Counted from the first letter of the stretch, positions 1-9,217 are shown. The stretch: 64,000 nt of DNA from an uncultured Pelagibacteraceae bacterium (GCA_902578115.1 CACHBR010000001.1:124001-188000), one strand, 5' to 3'. Program-made: numbers and translations. The notes: generated by a model from the sequence alone, not told the origin.

Positions 1-1058
1 ACACCGTCAATCGTCAAATCCCTCAGCATCATAAATTGGCTGGTCTAACAGTAAAAACATCAAACCTTTGTAGTGAAATTACACTTCCAACCGGCAAAGA
101 CAGAGACGGAAAAGAGAGAACAGCTGTTTGTTGTTTATCGTCTTTGAATGTAGAAAAATATGATGAATGGAAGGACGATAAAAATTTTGTTGAGGACGTT
201 ATGAGATTTTTAGACAATGTTCTTGAAGATTTTATTAATAAAGCTCCAGACAGTTTTGCGAATGCGAAATACGCAGCCGCAAGGGAGAGAAGTGTGGGTT
301 TAGGTGTTATGGGTTTACACTCATTTTTTCAGAAGAAAGCAATTCCTTTTGGATCTGTTATGAGCAAGGTTTGGAATAAAAAAATATTTAAAAATATAGA
401 TGAGAAGGTTAATAAAGCATCAAAAGATTTAGCGGAGGAAAGAGGGGCATGTCCTGATGCTGAAGAGTTTGGAATTAAAGAAAGATTTTCAAACAAAACT
501 GCAATTGCACCAACGGCATCTATATCTATAATTTGTGGTGGAGCTTCACCAGGCATAGAACCTATTGCTGCAAATAGCTACACCCACAAAACATTGTCAG
601 GTTCATATAATGTTAGAAACAAATATTTAACTGAGGTTTTAGAAAAATATAATAAAAATACTGATGAAATTTGGTCAAGTATTACCACTAACCAAGGTTC
701 TGTATCCCATTTAGACTTTTTAACCAAAGAGGAAAAGGAAACTTTTAAGACAGCTTTTGAAATTGATCAAAGATGGATTGTAGAACTAGGTGCAGATAGA
801 ACACCACATGTTTCGCAAGCACAATCCGTTAATGTTTTTGTACCAGCAGATGTACACAAAAAAGACCTACACCAACTTCATTTTCAAGCATGGAAAAAAG
901 GACTTAAAAGCCTTTATTATTGTAGATCTAAGTCAATACAAAGAGCAGAAAATATTAACTCAGGTTCATCAACAGATGTGACAAAGAATGTTTATTCAAA
1001 CAAAAAAGAATCAGATAATGGAGAAAACAAATATGAGGAGTGTTTATCATGTCAGTAA
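1..1058 (+). CDS. nrdA: Ribonucleoside-diphosphate reductase alpha subunit, class I (5' truncated by window edge)
   Basis: Large catalytic subunit that reduces ribonucleotides to deoxyribonucleotides in the cytoplasm. The frame is open to the left edge (first full codon at base 3), so about 351 C-terminal residues are visible and the true start lies outside. The motif NLCSE near the window start matches the N437/C439/E441 active-site trio of E. coli NrdA, and the Cys in AVCCLS matches its C462 partner. The tandem Tyr in LYYC matches the Y730/Y731 radical-transfer pair, and the C-terminal CLSC is the re-reducing cysteine pair. nrdB overlaps its last 10 bases, so the two are surely one operon. 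The TTG at 36 is an internal Leu codon. Confidence 0.97.
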   Translation, partial: TVNRQIPQHHKLAGLTVKTSNLCSEITLPTGKDRDGKERTAVCCLSSLNVEKYDEWKDDKNFVEDVMRFLDNVLEDFINKAPDSFANAKYAAARERSVGLGVMGLHSFFQKKAIPFGSVMSKVWNKKIFKNIDEKVNKASKDLAEERGACPDAEEFGIKERFSNKTAIAPTASISIICGGASPGIEPIAANSYTHKTLSGSYNVRNKYLTEVLEKYNKNTDEIWSSITTNQGSVSHLDFLTKEEKETFKTAFEIDQRWIVELGADRTPHVSQAQSVNVFVPADVHKKDLHQLHFQAWKKGLKSLYYCRSKSIQRAENINSGSSTDVTKNVYSNKKESDNGENKYEECLSCQ

Positions 1059-2050
1059 TTAAATTAAAAAAAGATCAAGAAGTTTTCAAAGGCGGTTTAT
1101 TAGTCGAAAATCCAGTTTATAAACCATTTAGATATCCATGGTGTTATGATGCGTGGCTTACACAACAAAGAATACACTGGTTACCGGAAGAGGTACCACT
1201 AGGTGATGATGTTAGAGATTGGCAAAAAAATTTATCACAAGAAGAAAAAAATCTATTAACCCAAATTTTTAGATTTTTTACTCAAGCTGACGTTGAGGTT
1301 AATAATTGTTATTTAAGGCATTACACGACTGTTTTTAAACCAACAGAAGTTCTCATGATGATGACAGCTTTTGCAGCAATGGAGACAGTTCATATTGCAG
1401 CCTACTCTCATTTATTGGATACAATAGGAATGCCAGAGTCAGAGTACTCAGCTTTCATGAAATATAAAGAGATGAAAGATAAATATGATTACATGCAAGG
1501 TTTTAATGTTAAATCAAAAGCTGACATAGCTAAAACAGTTGCTGTATTTAGTGCGTTCACTGAAGGACTACAACTTTTTGCTAGTTTTGCAATACTCTTA
1601 AATTTTCCAAGGCATAATAAAATGAAAGGGATGGGTCAAATAGTTACCTGGTCAGTAAGAGACGAAACGCTTCACTGCAACTCTATGATTAGATTATTCA
1701 GAGCTTTCATTAAGGAAAATCCTGAGATATGGAACGAAAAATTACAAAATGAGCTTTATGATGCTTGTAAAACTATTATTGCTCACGAGGATGCTTTTAT
1801 AGATCTAGCTTTCAAGATGGGGCCAATACAAGGTTTAACACCCGATCAAGTAAAAAAATATATTAGATGGATAGGGGATAGAAGACTTATACAGCTTGGT
1901 TTACAACCAATCTATAAAGTTAAAGAGAACCCACTTACTTGGTTGGATACAATGCTTAATGCTGTTGAACACATGAACTTCTTTGAAGGTAGAGCAACAG
2001 AATATTCTAAGGCATCTACAAAAGGTTCTTGGGCAGAAGCATTTTCTTAA
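1049..2050 (+). CDS. nrdB: Ribonucleoside-diphosphate reductase beta subunit, class I
   Basis: Radical-generating small subunit of ribonucleotide reductase, 333 residues. I chose the ATG at 1049 rather than an upstream GTG at 1040 because GAGGAG at 1035-1040 is a well-spaced ribosome binding site for it. All diiron ligands are visible: D81, E112, H115, E172, E206 and H209. Y119 sits four residues after H115, where the stable tyrosyl radical of class Ia enzymes forms, so this looks like a Tyr-radical enzyme rather than a class Ic variant. The gene overlaps the nrdA stop, which implies coupled translation. Confidence 0.97.
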   Translation: MSVIKLKKDQEVFKGGLLVENPVYKPFRYPWCYDAWLTQQRIHWLPEEVPLGDDVRDWQKNLSQEEKNLLTQIFRFFTQADVEVNNCYLRHYTTVFKPTEVLMMMTAFAAMETVHIAAYSHLLDTIGMPESEYSAFMKYKEMKDKYDYMQGFNVKSKADIAKTVAVFSAFTEGLQLFASFAILLNFPRHNKMKGMGQIVTWSVRDETLHCNSMIRLFRAFIKENPEIWNEKLQNELYDACKTIIAHEDAFIDLAFKMGPIQGLTPDQVKKYIRWIGDRRLIQLGLQPIYKVKENPLTWLDTMLNAVEHMNFFEGRATEYSKASTKGSWAEAFS

Positions 2051-2053
2051 TCA

Positions 2054-2698
2054 TTGAGCGTTGATTATAAAACTTACTGGAGAAAATCAGGATTAAAAAA
2101 AGACTGGGGAAATATTTTTTTAAATATTGTTAACCAACACAAACCTAAGGTTTTCCTAGAAGTAGGCGTTTTTTGTGGTGTTACAGCAAGAAATGTTTGT
2201 GAACTTTTAAATATTATTCATTCAGGAAAATTCAAATATATTGGCATAGATTTGTTTGGGGATAAAGCAAATGAAGATGAAAAAGTACCCAACTATTTAA
2301 AAAAACAAAGTTTTTCTAATCCAATAAAAAACTTATTTTATAATATAATTTTAAGAGAAAATTTAAACTCTTATGAAAGTGTTCAAAAATTTTTAAAAAG
2401 CTTTTCAAAAAATATCACCTTAATTAAAGGTAATTCAAATAAGATTTTGAAACATTTGGATATGGAAAATATTGATTTCGCATTTTTAGATGGCGGACAT
2501 AGTTTTGAGACTGTTTTTAACGATTTAAATTTAGTTTTTAATAAAATATCGTCAAATAAAGACGCAATAATTTTGTGTGATGATTATGAAGACGCAGACT
2601 ATATTACAGGCGTTAAGAAGGCTGTTGACCAATTTGTTAAAGAAAAGAAATTAAAATTTGAAGTTATTGAAAAAAGATTTGCAAAAATAACAATATAA
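2054..2698 (+). CDS. SAM-dependent methyltransferase, class I fold (Methyltransf_24-like)
   Basis: A 214-residue protein with the class I methyltransferase pattern: an SAM-binding strand and loop (FLEVGVFCGVTARN, about residues 35-48), an acidic strand end (IGIDLFGD), and a later FAFLDGGHSF segment plus ILCDDYED typical of the Methyltransf_24 group. The substrate cannot be told. The start appears to be TTG three bases after the nrdB stop; an in-frame stop lies just upstream and the next Met is far inside the fold, so TTG is the only sensible start. It probably rides on the nrdAB transcript. The 3' end abuts prpC, which is convergent. Confidence 0.7.
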   Translation: MSVDYKTYWRKSGLKKDWGNIFLNIVNQHKPKVFLEVGVFCGVTARNVCELLNIIHSGKFKYIGIDLFGDKANEDEKVPNYLKKQSFSNPIKNLFYNIILRENLNSYESVQKFLKSFSKNITLIKGNSNKILKHLDMENIDFAFLDGGHSFETVFNDLNLVFNKISSNKDAIILCDDYEDADYITGVKKAVDQFVKEKKLKFEVIEKRFAKITI

Positions 2699-3823
2699 TT
2701 ATCTTATATTCAAAGCTAGCACCTCTCTGTGCTCACTTCCTTTATATTTAGATAAAGGCCTAATTAATTTATTGGCAGTATGCTGCTCCATGATATGAGC
2801 AGACCATCCAGTAATTCTAGCCATAACAAAAACGGGTGTAAAAAAATCTGTGTCTATTCCCATCAAATGGTAAGTTGGCCCACAAGGATAATCAACGTTA
2901 GGATGAATATTTTTTCTTTCAAGCATTACTTCTTCTAAAGTATTATACATCTCCGGATATTTAGTATTTTTCATTAATTCTGCTACTTTCAAAAAATATT
3001 TCTTCATGGTTGGAACTCTAGAGTCACCGCTTCTATAGACTCTATGACCAAAACCCATAACAACTTTTTTCTGATCTAATGCGTTATTAATCCAAGATTT
3101 AGCTTTCTTAGGCGATTTAATTTCTTTAAACATATGCATCACAGCCTCATTAGCACCTCCATGTAAGGGTCCTTTAAGACTAGCTATCGCACCGGTTATC
3201 GCACCGTGCATATCAGATAAACTACTTGTTATTGTTCTTGCTGTGAAAGTAGAAACATTAAAACTATGTTCTGCATAAAGTATCATTGAAACATCAAAAG
3301 CTTCTACTATTTCTTTCTTTGGAACTTTACCAAACATCATATGGAAGAAGTTTTCTGAATATGATAATTTTTTATTAGGAGGTATAAATTTTTTACCTTT
3401 TCTTGCTCTAAAATAAGCAGCAACAGCTGTAGGTGTTTGCGCAAAAATTCTCATCGCTTTTCTCATATTTGCTTTTGGAGAATTGTCACTTGCGTCTTTG
3501 TCTTCAAGACCCATCAAACTGACTGCCGATCTTATCGCATCCATTGGATGTGCTTTTTTTGGCATATTTTTTATATCATTTAAAATTTGTTTAGATAATT
3601 TACGATTATTTCTTTCTTCATTAATAAATTTTTTTAATTCTTTCGATCTTGGAAGTTCACCATTTAAAACAAGATAAGCAACTTCCTCGAAAATACATTT
3701 TTCACAAAGATCCTGAACTTTGTAACCTCTGTATGTAAGAGAATTAATTTCTGGCATAACTTGTGAAATAGTAGTTTCATCGACAACTATACCCATCAAA
3801 CCTTTTTTAACTTCATCACTCAT
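2699..3823 (-). CDS. prpC: 2-methylcitrate synthase / citrate synthase family
   Basis: 374-residue citrate-synthase-fold enzyme. The catalytic set is present: His in GPLHGGANEAVM, His in GFGHRVYR and Asp in NVDYP. The short (type II) length and the N-terminal segment ending SLTYRGYKVQDL fit the PrpC group. Immediately upstream on the same strand, three bases away, lies a methylisocitrate-lyase homologue. The pair therefore most likely condenses propionyl-CoA with oxaloacetate in the 2-methylcitrate cycle. Housekeeping citrate synthase is the alternative, made less likely by the prpB partner. No prpD-like dehydratase is in the window. Confidence 0.85.
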   Translation of the reverse strand: MSDEVKKGLMGIVVDETTISQVMPEINSLTYRGYKVQDLCEKCIFEEVAYLVLNGELPRSKELKKFINEERNNRKLSKQILNDIKNMPKKAHPMDAIRSAVSLMGLEDKDASDNSPKANMRKAMRIFAQTPTAVAAYFRARKGKKFIPPNKKLSYSENFFHMMFGKVPKKEIVEAFDVSMILYAEHSFNVSTFTARTITSSLSDMHGAITGAIASLKGPLHGGANEAVMHMFKEIKSPKKAKSWINNALDQKKVVMGFGHRVYRSGDSRVPTMKKYFLKVAELMKNTKYPEMYNTLEEVMLERKNIHPNVDYPCGPTYHLMGIDTDFFTPVFVMARITGWSAHIMEQHTANKLIRPLSKYKGSEHREVLALNIR

Positions 3824-3826
3824 AAT

Positions 3827-4723
3827 TTATTCATGTCCCTCAGTTTTAAAATCTGTAATTTTCTTGTCAGGAGTATTATATTTTTCATACTCTACAAGTT
3901 CATATAATCTTTTACGAGTTTGCATTTTATCTATAATATTATTTTGATGTCCATCCTTAAAAATTGACCTTAATCCATCCTCAACACTCCTCATTGCTAA
4001 TCTTTGCGTGGTTACAGGGTAAATCACAATATTATATCCTAAATTTTCCAATTCTTTTGTTGTTAATAACTTAGATTTTCCAAATTCAGTCATATTTGCA
4101 AGTAAATAAACTTTTGAATTTCTTCTAACTTTTTCAAACTCCTTTTCATTTTTCATTGACTCTGGAAATATAATATCTGCACCAGCTTCCTCATAAGCTT
4201 TTATTCTCTCTATTGTTTTTTCTAGACCTTCTACAAGATTTGCATCTGTTCGGATAATTATTGAAAAATTTTCATCTTTTCTTGCTTTTACAGAATCTTT
4301 TATTTTCTTCACCATATGGTTTGTAGAAATAAGTTCTTTATTTTCTAAATGCCCACATCTTTTTTCAGCTATTTGATCCTCAATATGGCATCCAGCGAGA
4401 CCAGAATTTTCAAAAGTCTCTATAGTATTTTTGCAATCTAAAAAACCAGTGTCCGCATCAACGATTGAAGGTAAATCACTTACCTTGGCTATTTGGTTTG
4501 CTCTATAGTTAACATGATTAAGTGTTGTAAGTCCTATATCTGGAATTCCAAGATCATTAGACATAACACCACCTGAAATATAAACACCGTCAAAACCAAT
4601 CTCAGCAATTAATTTTGCACATAAAGGATTGTATGCGCCAGGAAATCTAAGTAATTTTTTTTCTTTAAGATTGTTTACAAAATCTTTTCTTTTCTCCCCA
4701 GCATTTTTTTTTGTAAAATGCAT
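3827..4723 (-). CDS. prpB: Methylisocitrate lyase (isocitrate lyase / PEP mutase superfamily)
   Basis: 298-residue TIM-barrel enzyme that splits 2-methylisocitrate into pyruvate and succinate. The family loop KRCGH at residues 121-125 carries the catalytic Cys. The Asp residues of VDADTGF (89 and 91) are the Mg-binding acids, and the FPGAYNPLCAKL segment near residue 27 is typical. It is directly followed by prpC on the same strand, giving the lyase and synthase of propionate catabolism. Other members of the superfamily (oxaloacetate decarboxylase, carboxyphosphonoenolpyruvate mutase) are less likely given KRCGH and the neighbour. Confidence 0.88.
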   Translation of the reverse strand: MHFTKKNAGEKRKDFVNNLKEKKLLRFPGAYNPLCAKLIAEIGFDGVYISGGVMSNDLGIPDIGLTTLNHVNYRANQIAKVSDLPSIVDADTGFLDCKNTIETFENSGLAGCHIEDQIAEKRCGHLENKELISTNHMVKKIKDSVKARKDENFSIIIRTDANLVEGLEKTIERIKAYEEAGADIIFPESMKNEKEFEKVRRNSKVYLLANMTEFGKSKLLTTKELENLGYNIVIYPVTTQRLAMRSVEDGLRSIFKDGHQNNIIDKMQTRKRLYELVEYEKYNTPDKKITDFKTEGHE

Positions 4724-4761
4724 TAAGTTTTTATATTAAAACAAAAATATAAAATCAAAGA

Positions 4762-5364
4762 TTATTTTAAAAGTATTGTAATAGCAGTTAAAACTAACAA
4801 TATAGCCAAGATATATTCAGTAATTTTTTTAGTTTTTTCATTTTTGATAAAAACTCTTAAGCTATTTCCAAATATAGCCCAAATACATATTGATGGGAAA
4901 CAAACTACAGCAGCAGTAATTGTTATGAACATTACAGCTATTAAAAAATTTTCCTCTGTTGGAAAAAAACCTGAGGCAACTGTGATCGCTATAGTCCAGG
5001 CTTTCGGATTAATAAATTGAAACAAAGATGCCTCATAAAATTTTAAAGGTCTTCCTTTTGTATCTTTTTCAGCTAGACTAAATGAACCTATTATTTTCCA
5101 TCCCAGATAAAGCAAATAAATAAAACACAATATTTTCATGTAAAATTGTAAATCAGGAAAAATTAAAAATAAGTTTCCAATACCGAAGCAAACCAGTCCT
5201 ATTTGAAAAATGTGACCCAATGGAATACCAACTAAGTGAGGGAGTGTTCTAAGAAACCCAAATTTTAATCCTGATGCTGTCAACATTGCATTATTTGGAC
5301 CAGGTGTAGCAAACATTATAAAATAATAAGTAACTAGAGCACCAAACAGCTGAAGATCAATCAT
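4762..5364 (-). CDS. LysE/RhtB family amino-acid exporter
   Basis: 200-residue inner-membrane protein with about six hydrophobic segments. The N-terminal FATPGPNNAMLTASGLKFG is the hallmark P-G-P signature of the LysE/RhtB superfamily, whose members export amino acids or homoserine lactones. The substrate cannot be deduced. Its start codon overlaps the end of the upstream phosphatase by 4 nt, and it precedes prpB by 38 nt, so all four minus-strand genes may be one transcript. Confidence 0.88.
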   Translation of the reverse strand: MIDLQLFGALVTYYFIMFATPGPNNAMLTASGLKFGFLRTLPHLVGIPLGHIFQIGLVCFGIGNLFLIFPDLQFYMKILCFIYLLYLGWKIIGSFSLAEKDTKGRPLKFYEASLFQFINPKAWTIAITVASGFFPTEENFLIAVMFITITAAVVCFPSICIWAIFGNSLRVFIKNEKTKKITEYILAILLVLTAITILLK

Positions 5365-6023
5365 AAATATTTTTCAACAATTTTTTCAAAATTAGAAAAA
5401 TCTTTTATAAGAGTTTTGTGTGGAATTTCATTTATATTTTTTTCTGTATATCCTTCCTCAACCAAAATAAATGGAATTTTAGCGTTATATGCTGATTGGG
5501 AATCCACTTCGCTATCGCCAATCATAATACTTTTATTGATATCTCCACCAATTATATCGATAACATTTGTTAAATGTCTTGGGTCGGGTTTATTAAAATC
5601 AAAAGTATCACACCCGGCTATATATTCAAAATATTGTGATAGATTAATTTTTTTGAGTAGATCAACCGCAAGTCTTTCTTGCTTGTTTGTACAAACAGCC
5701 ATTAAAATTTGTTTTGATTTTGCCCAATCAAGAAATTTAACTACACCCTTAATTGGTTTGCTTCCCCTATCAATATTTTTTGCATAATAATTTATGAATT
5801 CTTTAACCATTTCTTTTTTTAATTTTTCATCTTTTATTTCATCTCTAAATGTTCTTTGCATCATTATCCAGGCTCCTCGACCCGCAATATGCTTTATGTC
5901 ATCTAGACTCTTTTGCGGATAACCGAATTTTTTCATGACATGATTATGAGCGCCCATTAGGTCTGGCGCCGTATCAACAAGCGTTCCGTCTAAATCGAAT
6001 AAAATTGTTAATTTTTGAGTCAT
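5361..6023 (-). CDS. gph: HAD-superfamily hydrolase, phosphoglycolate phosphatase-like
   Basis: 220-residue haloacid-dehalogenase phosphatase. Motif I is FDLDGTLVDTAPDL near the N-terminus with the nucleophile and acid Asp pair, motif II is the VCTNK stretch, and motif III is IGDSEVDSQSA. Cap placement and length match Gph, which removes 2-phosphoglycolate; other small phosphoesters are possible. It is first in the minus-strand run with lysE-prpB-prpC. A perfect TATAAT for this strand lies at 6040-6035, only 12 bases before the ATG, so its leader may be very short. Confidence 0.8.
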   Translation of the reverse strand: MTQKLTILFDLDGTLVDTAPDLMGAHNHVMKKFGYPQKSLDDIKHIAGRGAWIMMQRTFRDEIKDEKLKKEMVKEFINYYAKNIDRGSKPIKGVVKFLDWAKSKQILMAVCTNKQERLAVDLLKKINLSQYFEYIAGCDTFDFNKPDPRHLTNVIDIIGGDINKSIMIGDSEVDSQSAYNAKIPFILVEEGYTEKNINEIPHKTLIKDFSNFEKIVEKYL

Positions 6024-6050
6024 TTTTAATAAGTATTATAAAGAAATATT

Positions 6051-6079
6051 TTGTGACTTATTACCATATTAAATCTAAT
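6051..6079 (+). promoter_or_regulatory. Putative sigma-70 promoter for the glmU-C/glmS pair
   Basis: TTGTGA at 6051-6056 and TCTAAT at 6074-6079 with a 17-base spacer, in the 72-base divergent gap between gph and the acetyltransferase gene. The spacing is ideal, the -10 has one mismatch and the -35 has two. Start would be near 6086, ten bases before the ATG. Inferred from sequence only. Confidence 0.4.
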
Positions 6080-6095
6080 GTAAATACAAATTTTT

Positions 6096-6737
6096 ATGAA
6101 AACAAAATCAAATCTAAAAAAAATTGATAACTTTAGATCAAACCAAGAGTTGCTGAGAAAAAAAGCAATTAAATCTGGTGTAAATTTAATTGCACCTGAA
6201 ACTATATTTTTATCAAAAGATACTAAATTTGGAAAAAATGTAACTATAAATCCTTATGTAGTTATTGGAAAAAAAGTGAAAATTGGAAACAATGTTGAAA
6301 TTTTATCATTTACCCATATTGAGGGAGCAAAAATAGAAAATAAAGTTAAGGTTGGACCTTACGCAAGATTAAGAGAAGGAACACATCTAATGTCTGGTGT
6401 TAAAATTGGTAATTTTGTTGAGACAAAAAAATCAAAAATTAAAAAAAACTCTAAAGTAAACCACCTTTCATATATTGGTGATACTCAAATTGGTAAAAAT
6501 TCGAATATTGGTGCTGGTACAATTACATGTAACTATGATGGTGTAAAAAAAAACAAAACAACAATTTCTGACAATGTTTTTATAGGATCAAATAGTTCAC
6601 TTGTAGCTCCAATTAAAATAAATAAAAATGCTGTAGTTGGAGCAGGTTCGGTAATTACTAGAGATGTAAAAGAAAATTCCTTATCTATTGAAAGATCAGA
6701 ACAAGAAGAAATTGAAAACTATAAAAGAAAAAAATAA
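6096..6737 (+). CDS. glmU: Standalone GlmU C-terminal domain: glucosamine-1-phosphate N-acetyltransferase
   Basis: 213-residue left-handed beta-helix protein that aligns with E. coli GlmU from about residue 224 onward: a short helical lead-in, hexapeptide repeats from about residue 40, then the acetyl-CoA/GlcN-1-P site. Residues matching E. coli R333, K351, H363 and Y366 are R93, K111, H123 and Y126, and NIGAGTITCNYDG is intact, so acetyltransferase activity is expected. The entire N-terminal uridylyltransferase domain (GxG-GTRM signature) is absent, and only 72 bases separate this start from the divergent gph. UDP-GlcNAc synthesis would need a separate pyrophosphorylase. The stop overlaps the glmS start (TAATG). 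Confidence 0.85.
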   Translation: MKTKSNLKKIDNFRSNQELLRKKAIKSGVNLIAPETIFLSKDTKFGKNVTINPYVVIGKKVKIGNNVEILSFTHIEGAKIENKVKVGPYARLREGTHLMSGVKIGNFVETKKSKIKKNSKVNHLSYIGDTQIGKNSNIGAGTITCNYDGVKKNKTTISDNVFIGSNSSLVAPIKINKNAVVGAGSVITRDVKENSLSIERSEQEEIENYKRKK

Positions 6738-8554
6738 TGTGTGGAATTATAGGTATTGCTAGCAATAAATCTGTTTCAGTAAATATCATAAATGCTCTTA
6801 AAAAATTAGAGTACAGAGGATATGACTCAGCTGGGTTGGCAACAATTAACAAGGGAAGGATAGATGAAAAAAAATGTCCAGGAAGAGTTGAAAAATTAGA
6901 AAAAATTTTGTTTCAAAACCCTAGTGAGGGAAATCTTGGCATAGGCCATGTTAGATGGGCTACACACGGTGTACCCAACGAAGCAAATGCTCATCCACAC
7001 TCAACTGAAATAGTTTCGGTAGTACACAACGGTATTATTGAAAACTCAAGCGAATTAAAAAAGATTTTGGAGAAAGAGGGAAAAACTTTTAAATCGCAGA
7101 CAGATACTGAGGTAATAACAGTGTTGCTGACAGAAAAATTGAAAAACACAGAACCTCTAGAAGCAGTTTTTAAAACCCTAGGTCTTTTAAAAGGCAGTTT
7201 TGCATTAGGAATAATATTTAAAAATTATAAAGATTTTGTTATTGGTGCAAGAAGAGGTAGTCCTTTAGCTGTTGGATACTCAAATGATGAGAATTATCTA
7301 GGATCCGACTCTTATGCTTTAAAATCTATGACAAATAAAATTTCATATTTAGATGACGGAGATGTTTGTATTTTATCTAAAGATGAAGTGAAGTTTTATA
7401 ATTCTAATAAAGAAAAAATAAATAAAGAGATATTTACTCTTTCTGAAAATAAGTCTGAAGTGAGCAAGGGAAATTATAAAAACTTTATGATCAAAGAGAT
7501 TTTTGAGCAGCCAATAACATTAAAAACTTGTTTAAAAGAATATATTGATAAAATTAGAGAGGAAATAAATTTCTATAATCTTCCAATTGAACCAAAAAAA
7601 ATTAAAAAAATTGTGCTTATAGGATGTGGAACCGCTTATCACTCTTGTTTAGTTACAAAATATTGGCTTGAGGAGTTTACCAATTTAGTTATTGAGACAG
7701 ATATAGCTTCTGAATTTAGGTATAGAAATAATAGGTTTGACAAAAACAACCTTTATATTTTTGTTTCACAATCAGGTGAAACAGCAGATACTTTTGCAGC
7801 ATTAGATCTTTGTAAAAAAGAAAATTTAAAGACATGTTCTGTAGTAAATGTTGTAGAGAGCTCGATAGCTAGACAATCAGATTGTGTATTACCAATCCAT
7901 GCAGGACCCGAAATCGGTGTAGCTTCAACAAAAGCTTTTTTAGGTCAAATGCTTGTTTTGTATTTATTTTCATTAAAAATTGGAGAGGTGAGAGGAGATT
8001 TAGATAATAAAAAATATAAAAAATTAATAAGTAATTTAAAAAATTTACCACAATTAATTAAAGAAACATTAAAAGAAGAACAAAAAATTCAACTTATAGC
8101 AAAAGATATTTACAACTCTAAGGGCTCAATGTTTTTGGGTAGAGGTTCATCCTATCCAATAGCTATGGAAGGAGCGTTAAAACTAAAAGAGCTTTCATAC
8201 CTACATGCCGAGGGATATCCTGCAGGTGAAATGAAACATGGACCTTTAGCATTAATTGAGGATGGATTACCAGTTGTTGTGATTGCGCCAAAAGATAAAT
8301 ATTTTGAAAAAACTTTGTCAAATATGCAAGAAGTTATTGCAAGAGGAGGAAAAGTTTTACTACTAACAAACTCTGATGGAAAAGTAATAAGTGAAAATAT
8401 TAGATTTCAGATTGATTTACCTTCTTCAGATTTATCTCTTACACCTTTTATATTTACAATACCTCTTCAACTTCTTTCCTATCATGTAGCTTTATTTAAA
8501 AAATGCGATATAGATAAGCCAAGAAATTTAGCTAAATCAGTTACTGTAGAATAA
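6737..8554 (+). CDS. glmS: Glutamine--fructose-6-phosphate aminotransferase
   Basis: 605-residue enzyme making glucosamine-6-phosphate from fructose-6-phosphate and glutamine, the entry step to peptidoglycan and LPS amino sugars. The N-terminal Cys right after Met (MCGIIGIAS) is the glutaminase nucleophile. Two SIS sugar-isomerase domains follow, with SQSGETADT and SYLHAEGYPAGEMKHGP. The C-terminus KPRNLAKSVTVE is the canonical closing lid. It starts inside the stop codon of the GlmU acetyltransferase gene, which places two amino-sugar steps in one operon. Its last 18 bases overlap convergent pgl. Confidence 0.97.
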   Translation: MCGIIGIASNKSVSVNIINALKKLEYRGYDSAGLATINKGRIDEKKCPGRVEKLEKILFQNPSEGNLGIGHVRWATHGVPNEANAHPHSTEIVSVVHNGIIENSSELKKILEKEGKTFKSQTDTEVITVLLTEKLKNTEPLEAVFKTLGLLKGSFALGIIFKNYKDFVIGARRGSPLAVGYSNDENYLGSDSYALKSMTNKISYLDDGDVCILSKDEVKFYNSNKEKINKEIFTLSENKSEVSKGNYKNFMIKEIFEQPITLKTCLKEYIDKIREEINFYNLPIEPKKIKKIVLIGCGTAYHSCLVTKYWLEEFTNLVIETDIASEFRYRNNRFDKNNLYIFVSQSGETADTFAALDLCKKENLKTCSVVNVVESSIARQSDCVLPIHAGPEIGVASTKAFLGQMLVLYLFSLKIGEVRGDLDNKKYKKLISNLKNLPQLIKETLKEEQKIQLIAKDIYNSKGSMFLGRGSSYPIAMEGALKLKELSYLHAEGYPAGEMKHGPLALIEDGLPVVVIAPKDKYFEKTLSNMQEVIARGGKVLLLTNSDGKVISENIRFQIDLPSSDLSLTPFIFTIPLQLLSYHVALFKKCDIDKPRNLAKSVTVE

Positions 8555-9217
8555 AAAATTATTTTTTGATTTTAAATAAGATGCAGGATATGAAAATTTT
8601 TTATCTTTTATAATATTTTTAATAATCTTTTTTTTATTTCGCCCTGGAGCCCAAAGAAAAATATTTTTTGAATTATTTATACATTTAATTGTTAAAGTTA
8701 CTCTTTTAAAATCTTCTCTAATTACAAAATCTACATTTTTTTTATTAATTTTATTTATATTATTTTTAAAAAGTGACGCAATATGTCCATCATTTCCAAC
8801 CCCTAAAAGAGTTAAATCAAAAGAAATCTTTTTTCCATTAAAATATTTTTTAATTTTTTTTTCGTATTCTCCAGCAATTTTTTTAGGTTTTGTATTTTTA
8901 ATATTTATCTCATAAATTTGACTATTAAGAATAGGTATTTTTTTTAATAAATTTTTTTTACACATATTGATGTTTGAATATTTAGAATTTTTATTCACAC
9001 ATCTTTCGTCACCAAAAAAAAAGTCTATATTTTTCCATGGTATATTTTTTTCTTTTGCCAAATTTTTATAAAGTTTTATTGGACTGTTCCCCCCAGTCAG
9101 AACAAAAGAAAATCGTTCTGTCCCTTTATTTTTAATTTTTCTTTTAAATTGGGTAATAAATTTTTTAATTAAAAAATTTTCACTATTTTCAACGATTTTC
9201 TTTGTAAATTTAGTCAT
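8537..9217 (-). CDS. pgl: 6-phosphogluconolactonase
   Basis: 226-residue member of the glucosamine-6-phosphate isomerase/6-phosphogluconolactonase fold. It carries LTGGNSPIKLYKNL near residue 40, FFGDERCV and LLGVGNDGHIASLF, the standard 6PGL set, and hydrolyses 6-phosphogluconolactone in the oxidative pentose phosphate route. No zwf or gnd is alongside. It is highly Lys/Asn-rich and overlaps glmS tail-to-tail by 18 bases. It shares a 52-base divergent gap with aroG. A NagB-type deaminase is less likely because the PGL-type GVGNDGHIASLF with DERCV is present. Confidence 0.88.
   Translation of the reverse strand: MTKFTKKIVENSENFLIKKFITQFKRKIKNKGTERFSFVLTGGNSPIKLYKNLAKEKNIPWKNIDFFFGDERCVNKNSKYSNINMCKKNLLKKIPILNSQIYEINIKNTKPKKIAGEYEKKIKKYFNGKKISFDLTLLGVGNDGHIASLFKNNINKINKKNVDFVIREDFKRVTLTIKCINNSKNIFLWAPGRNKKKIIKNIIKDKKFSYPASYLKSKNNFLFYSN

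Noticed and set aside
36-1058. TTG at 36 as the start of the first gene
   Set aside because: The frame is open to the window edge and encodes conserved NrdA sequence before this codon; the gene is simply cut by the window.
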